64,000 nt of DNA from Sedimenticola sp. (GTDB lineage Bacteria > Pseudomonadota > Gammaproteobacteria > Chromatiales > Chromatiaceae): NCBI GenBank assembly GCA_027068915.1, contig JAMOLT010000027.1, positions 32,655-96,654 of the forward strand, written 5' to 3'. Numbering within the stretch: position 1 is the first letter of the stretch; each line of letters starts with the position of its first letter. Below the pieces are notes generated by a model. It worked only from the letters and a program-made list of their open reading frames with translations. It had not been told where the DNA came from and ran no database searches. This document shows positions 1-9,009 of this stretch, piece after piece. Made by a program: the position numbers and the translations under genes.

Positions 1-384
1 TTTTTCGGTTAGATCCTGATACAGATCGGCCAGACCGGTATTGGTGAATGCGCCTACGCTGTCATCTGCAACCGGATCAACCAGGCCATAGGTATCCAGC
101 AGCCTTTTCATGTTGTCCATGTGGCGTTGCTCTGCGGCAGAGATATTGTTGAATACGGGGTTCTCCCAAATATCGAACAGGGTGAGGTATACGTCCCGCG
201 CCAGCTTTTCCTCTTCACGCATAAAGACCAGTGTCGCGGCCTCTATATCAGATAGAGGAGTGATTACCGGCAGCACCGCTTGACCACCGGCGACAGGATT
301 GCCGCCTTTCCAGCCAGCCTGAATCGGACTGGCGGCAAGTACGGCTACAACGGGGAGCATGGCTACAATGGGGGTGATTTTCAT
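1..384 (-). CDS. DUF2202 domain protein, 3' end beyond window
   Basis: 128 codons are visible, from the ATG at 384 down to base 1 without a stop, so the C-terminus lies outside the window. An AGGAG ribosome site precedes the start. The first 23 or so residues form a signal peptide ending near SPIQA. Residues about 52-68 carry the hallmark MREEEKLARDVYLTL of the DUF2202 family, followed by an NISAAEQRHMDNMKRLL helix. DUF2202 proteins are predicted ferritin-like four-helix bundles, and the E..R and E..H residues here fit a di-metal site, but no reaction is established. It is probably exported. Family placement is firm and function unknown. Confidence 0.85.
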   Translation of the reverse strand, partial: MKITPIVAMLPVVAVLAASPIQAGWKGGNPVAGGQAVLPVITPLSDIEAATLVFMREEEKLARDVYLTLFDIWENPVFNNISAAEQRHMDNMKRLLDTYGLVDPVADDSVGAFTNTGLADLYQDLTEK

Positions 385-527
385 TTTGATTCTCCTAACT
401 AACGCTTGGGTTTCGATGAGGAAATCCTGTGGATGTCCCTTGTGTGCCCAACAGTCTAGAAAAATCACATTGCAGAAGTATTTCCGCTGGGGAAAAAGAT
501 GTTTCAGTATGTTTCCGGTAGGTTACC

Positions 528-842
528 TTATCTGCCTCTCCCGCCTCGCCCACCACGCCTGTGAGCCGCCCCGCCAGCGCCCAGGGTTTGCATGCGCCGC
601 TCATAACCCATGCCGAAATAGGTCCTGGTACGTCGAACCGTTTCCGGCTTGCGGACTGGTTGCACTGTTTTCTTCGATGCTACAGGCGCAGCCTTTGCCG
701 GCGCTTCCGCATCCTGCTGTTCATCCCAATCCATGTCATCCAGCACTGCCGAGGCATGCACAGACGGGAGCACCCCAAGGGAAAGGGTTGCCGCCAGCAC
801 GATGAATGATGGCGCATTTGGTTTCCCGCTGAATAATCCCAT
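528..842 (-). CDS. small secreted protein with basic Arg/Gly tail
   Basis: 104 residues, with a GAGG ribosome site seven bases before the ATG. Residues 1-30 read as a signal peptide ending at SVHA. An acidic stretch (DDMDWDEQQDAE) follows, then a Lys/Ala/Pro linker, and the last 14 residues are nearly all Arg and Gly. The acidic-then-basic layout suggests an extracytoplasmic protein that binds polyanions or the envelope, but I recognise no family. It is divergent from ompR across about 136 bases. The ribosome site and signal peptide argue that it is real. Confidence 0.6.
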   Translation of the reverse strand: MGLFSGKPNAPSFIVLAATLSLGVLPSVHASAVLDDMDWDEQQDAEAPAKAAPVASKKTVQPVRKPETVRRTRTYFGMGYERRMQTLGAGGAAHRRGGRGGRGR

Positions 843-958
843 GCATCTACCTCAACTGCATTCCGGCAATCTTGCCGACCATTCAGTAAACACCACTTGG
901 CAGCCCCGGCAAAGGGAGAAATCGTAACAAGTTGTTTCCAGGCAGCACGGAGAAGGCC

Positions 959-979
959 ATGTTTGCTAGTATTGGATAA
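959..979 (+). other. candidate 6-codon leader ORF coupled to ompR
   Basis: The sequence holds a good GGAG (949-952), six bases, an ATG at 959, six codons (MFASIG) and TAA at 977-979. The last A of the stop is the first A of the ompR ATG. ompR itself has no ribosome site at a normal distance. This layout would let ribosomes finishing the mini-ORF re-initiate on ompR. It is an inference from spacing only; a leaderless ompR transcript from TAGTAT at 967-972 is an alternative reading. Confidence 0.3.
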
Positions 980-1698
980 TGACCAACGCAAATACTCTGA
1001 TCCTCATCGTAGATGACGACCTCGCACTGCGGGAACTACTGCAACGCTACCTCGGTGAACAGGGTTTCGAGACCGCAGCCGTTGCCGATGGCAATGCCAT
1101 GAAAAAATGGCTGGCCGATCACCAACCTGACCTGGTGGTAATGGATCTGATGCTGCCGGGGGAAGACGGGCTCAGCCTGACCCGCCACCTACAGGCGACC
1201 ACCAGCCTACCGGTTCTGATTCTCTCCGCCAAGGGGGAAGACATCGACCGCATCGTGGGGCTGGAGATCGGCGCAGACGACTATCTCGCCAAACCTTTCA
1301 ACCCCCGGGAGCTGGTGGCGCGAATCCGGGCTATTCTGCGCAGAAAAGCCGCCCAGGACACCCCTGAAGAGCAACCGGAAGACAGCAACATCTACCGTTT
1401 TGGCCCCTATGTTCTCAACCTGAACAACTTCACCCTGCACCGTAAAGGCGAGGAAGTGGCCCTCACCAGCGGGGAAATCAATCTGCTGGCCCTGCTCGTG
1501 CGCCACCCCAATCACGTCCTCACCCGGGATCAGCTCATCGACCTGCTCAAGGGATACGACCGCTCTCCCTTCGACCGCAGCATCGACGTGCGCATTACCC
1601 GCTTGCGGCACAAGATCGAAGAAGACCCGAAACACCCGCATTACATACGCACCATTTGGGGCAAGGGATATCTGTTTTCTCCCGGAGACAGCACCTGA
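979..1698 (+). CDS. ompR: OmpR-type response regulator
   Basis: 239 residues: receiver domain (about 6-120) with acidic pocket D12-D14 and phospho-acceptor D56 in VVMDLMLPGEDG, then an OmpR/PhoB winged helix (about 140-235). DRIVGLEIGADDY and KPFNPRELVARIRAILRR match enterobacterial OmpR closely, so orthology rather than general family membership is likely. In that family the protein binds DNA as a phosphorylated dimer and adjusts envelope genes to osmolarity or pH. Its TGA overlaps the ATG of the sensor kinase gene (TGATG), so the pair is translationally coupled. The targets in this organism are not visible. Confidence 0.92.
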   Translation: MTNANTLILIVDDDLALRELLQRYLGEQGFETAAVADGNAMKKWLADHQPDLVVMDLMLPGEDGLSLTRHLQATTSLPVLILSAKGEDIDRIVGLEIGADDYLAKPFNPRELVARIRAILRRKAAQDTPEEQPEDSNIYRFGPYVLNLNNFTLHRKGEEVALTSGEINLLALLVRHPNHVLTRDQLIDLLKGYDRSPFDRSIDVRITRLRHKIEEDPKHPHYIRTIWGKGYLFSPGDST

Positions 1699-3011
1699 TG
1701 CGGTTCCCGAACACTTTGTTCGCCAGAACCAGTCTCACCATCACCAGCGCCCTGCTACTCTTCATGCTGTTCACCGGGTTTGTAATTTTCAATTACATCC
1801 TCATGCCGGTCGGAAAACAAGGCGCAACCGACCTGGCCGCCCTGATGGTGCTGTCCGCAAAAACCTGGGTGGAGCTGCCCCCCGCCGCCAGGGAGGATTT
1901 TCAGCAGGAGTTGCGGGCCAGCCATGATCTGCGGCTGGAGCCCGCCCCCCCTGCAGCAACGATAAGGCCGCTGGTCTTGCATTCACCCTACCTGTTGTTT
2001 CTCGAGGAAGCACTCAGCATCCATCTTGGCCATCCGGTGCATATCCAGCAGGCAGGCGACGACCCGGACTGGCACTGGGCAATCTTTCCCGTTGCCGGAA
2101 AAACCCTTTATATCGGCGTGCATCATGGCCATGTTGGCGCAGCACCACCCCGCGCCGCCCTTATCATTCTGCTTGGCGCCAGCCTGTTCATTCTCCTGAC
2201 CACCCTGCTGGTGGTGCGGCGCATCACCAAACCCCTGGAAGCGCTTTCCCGGGGAGTAAAGCGCCTGGGCAGCGGCGGCCACCATCGGCCCCTGCCGGAG
2301 AACGGCCCCACGGAACTTGCAAACCTGGCCCGCAAGTTCAACCAGTTGAGCAATGAGATCCAACAACTGCTGGACAACCGCACCACCCTCCTCGGCGGCA
2401 TCTCTCACGATTTGCGCACCCCCCTGGCCAGGCTGCGCATCGCCGTGGAATTGCTACAGGGCAAGGAAGATGCGGCGTTGCTGCAAAACATGCAGCAGGA
2501 TCTGGAAGAGATGGATACCCTCATCACCCGCACCCTGGAACTGGCGAGAATGATGCAGGAGGACAAGATTCCCACGGAGGCCGTGGATCTGGAGGCTTTT
2601 CTTCGCAAGCTGGGCGCAAGCTATGCGCAGGAAGGAAAAGAGCTAGAATTGCAGCTCGAAGCCCCCTGCATATTTCCCGTCAACCGGCTTATCCTGCGCC
2701 GGATACTGAACAATCTTCTCGACAACGCCTTCCATTATGCTGGCGGGCACAAGGTTGTTTTACGTTTGCAATGCAGCAGTGACCTGGCGCGCATCTGTGT
2801 GCTGGATCAGGGAAGCGGCATTCCCCAAGAGCAGATCGGCAAGGTTGTTCAGCCTTTCTATCGTCTCGACCCTTCGCGCAACCGCAGCACCGGGGGCAGC
2901 GGGCTGGGGTTGGCCATCGTGCAGCAGCTGGCGCAACTGCAGGGTTGGGCGGTCACCCTGGAAAACCGGCCTGCCGGCGGCTTGTCCGCCTGTATCGAAA
3001 TTCCGGGCTAG
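1698..3011 (+). CDS. envZ: EnvZ-type sensor histidine kinase
   Basis: 437 residues from the ATG that overlaps the ompR stop. Order: transmembrane helix (about 10-35), periplasmic segment, second transmembrane helix (about 150-175), HAMP linker, H-box GGISHDLRTPLARLRIAVEL with phospho-acceptor H237, then the ATPase domain with N-box LNNLLDNAF and G-boxes DQGSGIP and GGSGLGLAIV. Length and H-box match EnvZ. It autophosphorylates and phosphorylates or dephosphorylates the adjacent OmpR. Its stop overlaps by two bases the stop of the convergent small gene. Confidence 0.92.
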   Translation: MRFPNTLFARTSLTITSALLLFMLFTGFVIFNYILMPVGKQGATDLAALMVLSAKTWVELPPAAREDFQQELRASHDLRLEPAPPAATIRPLVLHSPYLLFLEEALSIHLGHPVHIQQAGDDPDWHWAIFPVAGKTLYIGVHHGHVGAAPPRAALIILLGASLFILLTTLLVVRRITKPLEALSRGVKRLGSGGHHRPLPENGPTELANLARKFNQLSNEIQQLLDNRTTLLGGISHDLRTPLARLRIAVELLQGKEDAALLQNMQQDLEEMDTLITRTLELARMMQEDKIPTEAVDLEAFLRKLGASYAQEGKELELQLEAPCIFPVNRLILRRILNNLLDNAFHYAGGHKVVLRLQCSSDLARICVLDQGSGIPQEQIGKVVQPFYRLDPSRNRSTGGSGLGLAIVQQLAQLQGWAVTLENRPAGGLSACIEIPG

Positions 3012-3325
3012 CGTTTCAGGCGCACCCGAATGACCTGGTTGCGGAAGTCCTTGATATTTCCGCCTTGTTTAACCGTGGAGTACAAGGCCAGCTTTTTCTC
3101 CTCGGGCAGCGAACCAAAAATAGCGTAGGTGCCGACATAGGTTTTCTTCAGTGCCTCTTCAAGATCCTGCACGCTGGAAGTAGCCGGAATCATGCCGACC
3201 TTCGCCCCTACTACGGTGCTGTTGGTGGTTTCGTCGGAAATCTTGCCAGCGGCAACCGCCTGGGCGCTGCCCATGCTGAAGAGGCTTACGGCCAAAACCA
3301 GGGGTATCATGTATTTTGTCTTCAT
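3008..3325 (-). CDS. secreted hypothetical protein
   Basis: 105 residues. The N-terminus MKTKYMIPLVLAVSLFSMGSAQA is a clear signal peptide. The mature part (about 80 residues) is soluble and basic at the end (VIRVRLKR), with no cysteines and no recognised motif. It is convergent with envZ, the two stop codons sharing two bases, and stands alone with about 150 bases of upstream DNA that could hold its promoter. Function unknown; the signal peptide makes it a credible small periplasmic protein. Confidence 0.65.
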   Translation of the reverse strand: MKTKYMIPLVLAVSLFSMGSAQAVAAGKISDETTNSTVVGAKVGMIPATSSVQDLEEALKKTYVGTYAIFGSLPEEKKLALYSTVKQGGNIKDFRNQVIRVRLKR

Positions 3326-3473
3326 CTCTTTCTGTCCAAAATGTGATGGAATTCGTATTGCAGATTATTGGGCAGAAAGAGAAACAAGAAAATAAGGAAC
3401 GATTCGGGAAACAATGGGTAGCGCTTCTACCCAATGTGGGAGCGGCGGAAATCAAGGCTCCGGGATCGAGCGC

Positions 3474-4247
3474 TCATGAGGTCTTGCGCTTTTCCAATGC
3501 CGTCAGTTGATGCCAGAGCGCCCGCACTTCCACATCCACCTTTTCCCGCTGCAAATAGGCCAACAGAAAACGCAGGCGGTCGGTGCGGCTGATGGCGGTC
3601 GTACGGCGGTTGAAGGTATCCAGATCCCGCAGCATGGCCTTGTGCCGGGTAATGCGGCGGCGCATTTTTTCCAGGTCGATGAGACAGGCGGCGCCGCTTT
3701 GTTCATGAACGAATACATGCTTGGCATGCAGGGCATTGTGCACCAGACGGAGCTCATGCAGTTTGCGGACCACATCCGCCACTTGGGGAATAATTCTCCG
3801 GCGTTGCGTGCGAAACCTGGCCCAGCCTTGTTCCCGCCAGTTTTGCACCAAACGATCCAGGGGCAGGTAACCATGCAGCTCCCGGGTTGCCAGTATCACC
3901 TGCCAGCCCCCGGGGGATCGTTTTTCCGCATAGTAAACCATCTTCGGAGCAGCGATTTTGCTACTGTTCAGAAGGCGCAGGTTGCGCGCCTCGCCACGAA
4001 AAGTCGGTTCCCCTGTAACTGGGTGCCACCAGATCTTGCGGGTATGGTTTTCCTGGCGCTTGAGAAAGAGGGTCTCTTCCCCGCCAGCAGGCGTAGGCAG
4101 TTGGATGCGCGATACGCCACTCCAGCCGCCGCGGCGTTGATTCGGCGGCTCGAACCAGTCTGCCTGCAGATTCCACAGGGACTCGAAGCTGCCCAGCTGA
4201 TTGTGCTCGAAAATCCCCTGCCAGCCTTCTTCGATAAATTCATTCAT
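3474..4247 (-). CDS. InaA-family lipopolysaccharide kinase-like protein
   Basis: 257 residues from the ATG at 4247, which lies inside the 3' end of waaP; the longer reading to 4343 would overlap waaP by about 100 bases. It is a kinase-fold protein of the InaA/WaaP group: VRKLHELRLVHNALHAKHVFV is the catalytic-loop region and CLIDLEKMRRR the metal-loop region. The loop reads H-N-A where active kinases have H-x-D, so catalysis is uncertain; InaA-type proteins often vary here. As last gene of the core-LPS series it probably acts on inner-core heptose, or supports WaaP. Confidence 0.75.
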   Translation of the reverse strand: MNEFIEEGWQGIFEHNQLGSFESLWNLQADWFEPPNQRRGGWSGVSRIQLPTPAGGEETLFLKRQENHTRKIWWHPVTGEPTFRGEARNLRLLNSSKIAAPKMVYYAEKRSPGGWQVILATRELHGYLPLDRLVQNWREQGWARFRTQRRRIIPQVADVVRKLHELRLVHNALHAKHVFVHEQSGAACLIDLEKMRRRITRHKAMLRDLDTFNRRTTAISRTDRLRFLLAYLQREKVDVEVRALWHQLTALEKRKTS

Positions 4248-5043
4248 CAGGAACCCCCTTGGCCCGCAAAGCCAGGGCGCGCTTTTCCACCGCCTGCAGG
4301 AAATCCTTGTACTGCGTGAGTATCCGGCGCAAGGGCTGGCCATGATAGGCGCGCAGGAACCGAAACAGGTCGCGGCGGGTCAAGCCGATATCCATGGCGG
4401 AAAAATACAGGCTGCCCACATCCTTGACCTGCCAGCGCAGGGGCACATGCTCGCGCAACTGCACCCGGTGCAAGTCGATCAGATACAGGTGCAGGTTTCT
4501 GTCATCCCCGCCCCAGGGCTGTTGCAACAAGAAATGGCAGATATACAGATCCCGGTGATTCACGCCATTCTCATGCAGCCGGCGGGTCATCTCCGCCACC
4601 CGCCGGATCAGCCGCTGCTTGATGGCGAACCCAGGGGGGTGTTCGGCCCACTCCGCGCAATAATCTTCCAGGCTGATGGTATTTTCCAGCTCCCGGGTAA
4701 TGACGAAGGAACGCCGGGTCGCCGGGTTCCAGCCTTCCACCCCAAATGCTTCCAGGCGCATGGTTTCCACACCCAGCTCCTGCAGACGCTGTATGGCCTT
4801 CCATTCATTGGCCGCGCCGGTTACCGGCAGACGCAGGCCGAGGAGGTTTTTCAGGATTTCCTTCCAGCCCACACCCCAGTGCAGCTTCAGGAAGTAACCT
4901 TTCCCCCCCAGCTCGAAACGCAGGGTGCGGCGGTTGGCTCCGGGGGGATTGCGGTATTCTTCACCCTTTATGGCAAATGCATCCTCCACTCCTGTCCAGG
5001 GTACACCCAGGCGGGCGGCGAATGTTTCCGACAGCCAGATCAT
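4240..5043 (-). CDS. waaP: LPS core heptose(I) kinase WaaP
   Basis: 267 residues, the normal WaaP length. Features: the nucleotide-loop region GGKGYFLKLHWGVGWKEILKNL, the catalytic loop HENGVNHRDLYICHFLL with the catalytic Asp in HRD, and the metal-binding LYLIDLHRVQ. WaaP transfers phosphate from ATP to O4 of the first heptose of the lipid A core in the cytoplasm, giving the negative charges that hold divalent cations and keep the outer membrane tight. The start overlaps the waaG stop (ATGA) and the stop overlaps the next kinase gene. Assignment is strong from motifs and neighbours. Confidence 0.93.
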   Translation of the reverse strand: MIWLSETFAARLGVPWTGVEDAFAIKGEEYRNPPGANRRTLRFELGGKGYFLKLHWGVGWKEILKNLLGLRLPVTGAANEWKAIQRLQELGVETMRLEAFGVEGWNPATRRSFVITRELENTISLEDYCAEWAEHPPGFAIKQRLIRRVAEMTRRLHENGVNHRDLYICHFLLQQPWGGDDRNLHLYLIDLHRVQLREHVPLRWQVKDVGSLYFSAMDIGLTRRDLFRFLRAYHGQPLRRILTQYKDFLQAVEKRALALRAKGVPDE

Positions 5044-6152
5044 GGGGAAAGTATCAAATCCGCGGCATATTCGGTCATGCTGTACAGATCGTGGCTACGC
5101 CCATAGCGAATGCCGTTTTTCTGCCAGACGGCGCGGCGCGGGGATGTAAGCGCCTCAATCAGGCTCTGATTCAGCACCGCCTGGGAAAACGGCTCCGGCA
5201 CCACCATACCGGCATCCGCCTCTTCCACATAATAGGCATAACCGCAGACGCCGGTCACCAGGGTCGGCAGGCCGGCGATAATGGCTTCCAGGATCACCAT
5301 GCCGGAGTTCTCGTAATACGCCGGGTGCAGCAACAGATCACCGCCTTGCAGAAAACGCGGAATATCATCACGCCCGCACAGCACCTGAAAACGCTCGCCA
5401 ACACCCAGTTGCCGGGCCAGGCGGGTGAAAGGCTCGCCATTGTCACTGCCGATGGCGATGAGCCGGGACTTGTCGCGCAGCGCTTCCGGCAGGGCGGCGA
5501 AGGCCAGGATGGAGCGGTCCAGTCCCTTGGTTCTGAAGCCGGAGCCAATGCAGAGTATCAATTGCTCATCATCGGCAATGCGGAATTCCCGGCGCAGCCC
5601 GGCTCTTAGCTCGGCAGCGTTCTCTCCCGCCATGCGGCTGGTGTCGATACCCGGGGGCAGCATATGCAGGCGTCGCTCCTGGGTTGCATAGTATTTTTTG
5701 TAGATATGGTGCTGGCGCGGTGAAATCAGCAATATTTCCGTATGGCTGTCGCGGCCGAAGACCGCCTCCTCGCAGGACAGAAAATGCCGGTAGCGCGGCA
5801 GCTTGCGCACCAGAAAATTGCGCTCCCTGAGCAACTTGTCTTTCAGGCAGGGATCTGCAGCATAGTAAAAATCCAGCCCCGGCATTTTATTGAACCCCAC
5901 CACCCGCTCGATGCCATGCTGCTGGAAAAGGGCCGCCAGACGCTGCTGGAATATCCGGTATTTTTCGTGGTTGCTCCAGCGTTTTACCGACAGCACATGC
6001 ACCTGCATCCCTTCCGGGCGCTCGCCTTCCCAGCTCAGGGTGAAGATGTGGACATCATGCCCCCGCTCACGACAGGTGGTGGCAATCTGCAACATGTCCC
6101 GCTGCAAGCCGCCAAAGGGGAAATACTTGAACAATACGAAAGCCAGTTTCAT
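5040..6152 (-). CDS. waaG: LPS core glucosyltransferase WaaG
   Basis: 370 residues from the ATG at 6152 (ATGA overlap with the waaC stop); a longer upstream reading only runs into waaC. This is a GT4-family, GT-B fold glycosyltransferase: KYFPFGGLQRDMLQIA at the N-terminus, then the C-terminal sugar-nucleotide site with ENSGMVILEAIIAGLPTLVT, the EX7E motif. WaaG adds the first outer-core hexose, usually glucose from UDP-glucose, to heptose II. Length matches the roughly 370-residue family norm, and neighbours waaC and waaP confirm the role. Confidence 0.92.
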   Translation of the reverse strand: MKLAFVLFKYFPFGGLQRDMLQIATTCRERGHDVHIFTLSWEGERPEGMQVHVLSVKRWSNHEKYRIFQQRLAALFQQHGIERVVGFNKMPGLDFYYAADPCLKDKLLRERNFLVRKLPRYRHFLSCEEAVFGRDSHTEILLISPRQHHIYKKYYATQERRLHMLPPGIDTSRMAGENAAELRAGLRREFRIADDEQLILCIGSGFRTKGLDRSILAFAALPEALRDKSRLIAIGSDNGEPFTRLARQLGVGERFQVLCGRDDIPRFLQGGDLLLHPAYYENSGMVILEAIIAGLPTLVTGVCGYAYYVEEADAGMVVPEPFSQAVLNQSLIEALTSPRRAVWQKNGIRYGRSHDLYSMTEYAADLILSP

Positions 6153-7162
6153 GGGCGCGCCATTTGCTCCTGCAGTGCGGACCAGACCTTGTGCGGCGGC
6201 AAGGTCTGGAAACAGGCCGGCTGTACGGCGCTCTCTCCCTTGTAGCCGCACTGGCGCGCCAGACAGGGGGCGCAATCGAAATCCACACCAAGATTTTGCT
6301 GGCGCCGCCCCACTGCGCCGGTCAGCCCCTCGCCGGTGGAGCCGTACAGGGTCACGGCCGGGGTATTCAGGGCGGCCGCGAGATGCGCCAGGCCGGTATC
6401 GACGCCCACCACGCCGCTGGTGCGGGCCAGGGCATCCTTCAGGCCATTCAGATCCATGCGCGGCAGCAGTTCTCCACAACCGGCATGGCGGATGATGGTT
6501 TCGGCGCGCAGGCGCTCTTCCGGGGCATGCCAGGGAAGCTGCACCTGAAAACCGGCCTCTTCCGCCATCACCGTCAATGCCGCCCAGTATTCCAGGGGCC
6601 AGTGCTTGCTGGGCCAGGTGGTGCCGTGGAGGAAAATCAGGGATTTCTCCCGCACGCCCTGATACTCGGGCAGGCCGGAATTGGCGGGATCGTCTGGCGC
6701 GGGGTAGTCCAGGGCCAGGGCAAGCAACCTGCGGATACGCTCGATGGCATGCAAGTCCCGTGATACCGGATAGCGCCGCTGATAGAAAACAGCCGCCAGG
6801 GGCTCCCGCAGGGAATGGCGGTCATACCCTGCCGTCACACCCCTGGCCATACGCGCCGGCAGGGCGCTTTTGACCAGCCCCTGGGCATCGATGATCAGGT
6901 CATAGTCATTTTGCCGCAACGCCGCGCGGAATTGTTTGAGCTGCCCCTTTTTCCAGGCGGCCCGCCAGTTGCGGCGCCAGCGGCGCAGGGCGATGGGGAT
7001 GGTTCTGCTCACCGCCGGGTGCCAGCCCGGCGCCTGGGCGAAAGCCTCTTCCACCAGCCAGTGAAATTCGATTTCCGGCAGGGCCCGGGCAGCGTCGCTG
7101 AGGGCGGGAAAGGTATGAATGACGTCACCCAGGGAAGAGGTTTTTACGATCAGCACCCGCAT
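6149..7162 (-). CDS. waaC: LPS heptosyltransferase I WaaC
   Basis: 337 residues, family GT9. The N-terminus MRVLIVKTSSLGDVIHTFPAL is the WaaC signature, and the C-terminal half has the ADP-heptose site with GVDTGLAHLAAAL and VTLYGSTGEGLTG. It transfers the first L-glycero-D-manno-heptose to Kdo of the inner core on the cytoplasmic face of the membrane. It starts directly after the cysC stop and overlaps waaG by four bases, so it belongs to the same transcript. Confidence 0.93.
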   Translation of the reverse strand: MRVLIVKTSSLGDVIHTFPALSDAARALPEIEFHWLVEEAFAQAPGWHPAVSRTIPIALRRWRRNWRAAWKKGQLKQFRAALRQNDYDLIIDAQGLVKSALPARMARGVTAGYDRHSLREPLAAVFYQRRYPVSRDLHAIERIRRLLALALDYPAPDDPANSGLPEYQGVREKSLIFLHGTTWPSKHWPLEYWAALTVMAEEAGFQVQLPWHAPEERLRAETIIRHAGCGELLPRMDLNGLKDALARTSGVVGVDTGLAHLAAALNTPAVTLYGSTGEGLTGAVGRRQQNLGVDFDCAPCLARQCGYKGESAVQPACFQTLPPHKVWSALQEQMARP

Positions 7163-7768
7163 TCAGGCAATCAGCTTTCTTTCCCGCAGATACCGGAGCA
7201 CATGGTCGATGCTTTGCTCGAGGTTTTCCTGATCCGTCCTGACGCGGATCTCCGGGGATTCCGGTGCTTCATAGGGCGAGGAAATGCCGGTGTAGTTGGG
7301 GATCAACCCGGCCCTGGCCTTGGCGTACAGGCCTTTTACGTCCCGTTCTTCACACACCTCCAGGCTGCAGTCACAGTACACCTCGATGAACTCGCCCGGC
7401 GCGAACAGGGATCTGACCCGCTGGCGTTCCTCGCGGAACGGGGAGATGAATGCGGTCATGGCAATCACGCCTGCTTCCACGAACAGCCGGGTCATTTCAC
7501 CGATGCGGCGGATGTTCTCCTTGCGGTCTTCCTCGCCAAAGCCCAGATCGGAACACAGGCCATGGCGGACATTGTCTCCGTCGAACACGAAGGTGCGGCA
7601 CTGCGCCTGGTGCAAATGTTCTTCCACGGCATGGGCCAGGGTGGATTTGCCCGAGCCGGAAAGCCCGGTGAACCAGAGCACGAAGCTCTGGTGCCCGTTG
7701 AGCTGTCGGCGTCGTTCCCGGGTCACTGTGGCGCTGTGCCAGACTACATTTTCTGTCTTATCGTTCAC
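7163..7768 (-). CDS. cysC: adenylylsulfate (APS) kinase
   Basis: 201 residues from a GTG start that overlaps the end of waaF by 11 bases. P-loop GLSGSGKST at residues 35-43, DGDNVRHGL, the family motif FISPFREER, and the region [23 protein letters not shown]. The enzyme phosphorylates adenylyl sulfate to PAPS, the donor for sulfate reduction and for sulfotransferases. It sits alone inside a heptosyltransferase operon, with no cysDN, cysH or cysJI nearby, so a link to sulfation of surface glycans is worth considering. The enzyme call is strong; the pathway is inference. Confidence 0.93.
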   Translation of the reverse strand: MNDKTENVVWHSATVTRERRRQLNGHQSFVLWFTGLSGSGKSTLAHAVEEHLHQAQCRTFVFDGDNVRHGLCSDLGFGEEDRKENIRRIGEMTRLFVEAGVIAMTAFISPFREERQRVRSLFAPGEFIEVYCDCSLEVCEERDVKGLYAKARAGLIPNYTGISSPYEAPESPEIRVRTDQENLEQSIDHVLRYLRERKLIA

Positions 7769-8786
7769 TGTTTTCCTTCACCTTGTTCAGGGCGGTATGC
7801 ACCTGATCGATTGAAATATCCCGCAAACAGCGCAAATGCCCCAAGGGACATTGCCGCTGGAAACAGGGACTGCAGTCCAGCCCCAGGCTCAACACCTGGC
7901 GCCGGGCATTGAGGGGGGGCGTAAAGTTTGGATCGGAAGATCCGTAGATCGCCACCAGGGGGCGATCCAGCGCCGCCGCCACATGCATCAGGCCGGAGTC
8001 GTTGCTCACCACGGCATCCGCAAGGGAAAGCAGATCCACGGCCTGGGCCAGGGAGGTGCACCCCGCCAGACTGGCGCAGCCCCCCCCTGCCTGGGCAGCG
8101 ATATTGTCGCACACCGGGCGGTCTTTATCCGATCCAAACAGCCATACCCGCCAGCCTTCCTCCACATACTGCCGCGCCAGGGCGGCGTAATATTCGGCGG
8201 GCCAGCGTTTGGCCTCGCCGAATTCCGCGCCGGGGCAGAGCGCCAGCAACCGCTGGTTCGCCGGTTTTTGCAGTTGCAAGGCGGCGAGGGCATGGCGGAC
8301 ATCGTCCGGATCCACTTCCAGCCGCGGCGGCGGAATATCCGGAACCCGGGCGCTGGCGGCGTCATCCGCGAGGGCGACGAAGCGCTGCACCGTCATGGTC
8401 AGAAAGGACTTGTCCAGCTTGCGGATATCATTGAGGAGACCGTAGCGCATTTCTCCCCGCCAGCCGGTGCGCCGGGGGATGCCCGCTGCCCAGGGAACGA
8501 TGGCGGATTTCCAGGAGTTGGGCAACAAAATGGCCTGCTCATAGCGTCCGCGCAGGGATCTGCCCAGCGCCCAGCGCCGCCGCAGCGCCAGCTTGCCGTG
8601 CCCCAGAGGCATTTCCACGCCAGCCCGGACTTCGGGCATGCGTTGCAGCAGGGGCAGGCTCCAGCCCGGCGCCAGTACGTCGATGGCGGTTTCCGGCTGG
8701 CGCGCTTTCAGCGTCCGGAACAGGCTCTGGGCCATGACCATATCGCCCACCCAGGAGGGGCCAACCACGAGTATTGCAGGATGCAA
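7758..8786 (-). CDS. waaF: LPS heptosyltransferase II WaaF
   Basis: 342 residues if it starts at the TTG at 8786; no ATG or GTG lies near the conserved beginning [22 protein letters not shown], which is the WaaF signature. A GGA lies about nine bases before the TTG. GT9 features continue with [26 protein letters not shown] and [13 protein letters not shown]. It adds the second heptose of the inner core, with WaaC adding the first. It follows the zinc-finger gene by 34 bases and overlaps cysC. The function is secure; only the start is uncertain. Confidence 0.9.
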   Translation of the reverse strand: MHPAILVVGPSWVGDMVMAQSLFRTLKARQPETAIDVLAPGWSLPLLQRMPEVRAGVEMPLGHGKLALRRRWALGRSLRGRYEQAILLPNSWKSAIVPWAAGIPRRTGWRGEMRYGLLNDIRKLDKSFLTMTVQRFVALADDAASARVPDIPPPRLEVDPDDVRHALAALQLQKPANQRLLALCPGAEFGEAKRWPAEYYAALARQYVEEGWRVWLFGSDKDRPVCDNIAAQAGGGCASLAGCTSLAQAVDLLSLADAVVSNDSGLMHVAAALDRPLVAIYGSSDPNFTPPLNARRQVLSLGLDCSPCFQRQCPLGHLRCLRDISIDQVHTALNKVKENSER

Positions 8787-8820
8787 GTTTGTCTCGATTC
8801 CGGTGCCGGGTCTGCTGAAT

Positions 8821-9009
8821 TCAGTCGATAAGCAGGTAGTGGGTGCTGCAGTAGGGGCACACCGCCTCACCGCTGTTTGCGATGGGCAGATAGACCCGGG
8901 GATGCAGGCTCCAGACCTCCTCTTCCGGCAGAGGGCAGCTCAGGGGCAACTGCTCGCGGCTGACCTTGACGACGCTGGCCCGGGTTTGCTGTGCGGCTTC
9001 GGCGCTCAT
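8821..9009 (-). CDS. zinc-finger domain protein, CHCC type
   Basis: 62 residues. The four putative zinc ligands appear as C in LSCP, H in LHPRVYLP and the pair CPYC near the end, the CHCC pattern found in a small bacterial family related to the C-terminus of complex I subunit NDUFS6. It overlaps ilvE by four bases (ATGA) and precedes waaF. In Pseudomonas-type genomes a similar small gene often follows ilvE. Its role is unknown; a structural zinc protein is the safest description. Confidence 0.8.
   Translation of the reverse strand: MSAEAAQQTRASVVKVSREQLPLSCPLPEEEVWSLHPRVYLPIANSGEAVCPYCSTHYLLID

Noticed and set aside
5040..6479. Longer 479-residue reading of waaG
   Set aside because: The extra N-terminus overlaps waaC by more than 300 bases and lacks glycosyltransferase sequence; the ATG at 6152 gives the family length and an ATGA overlap.
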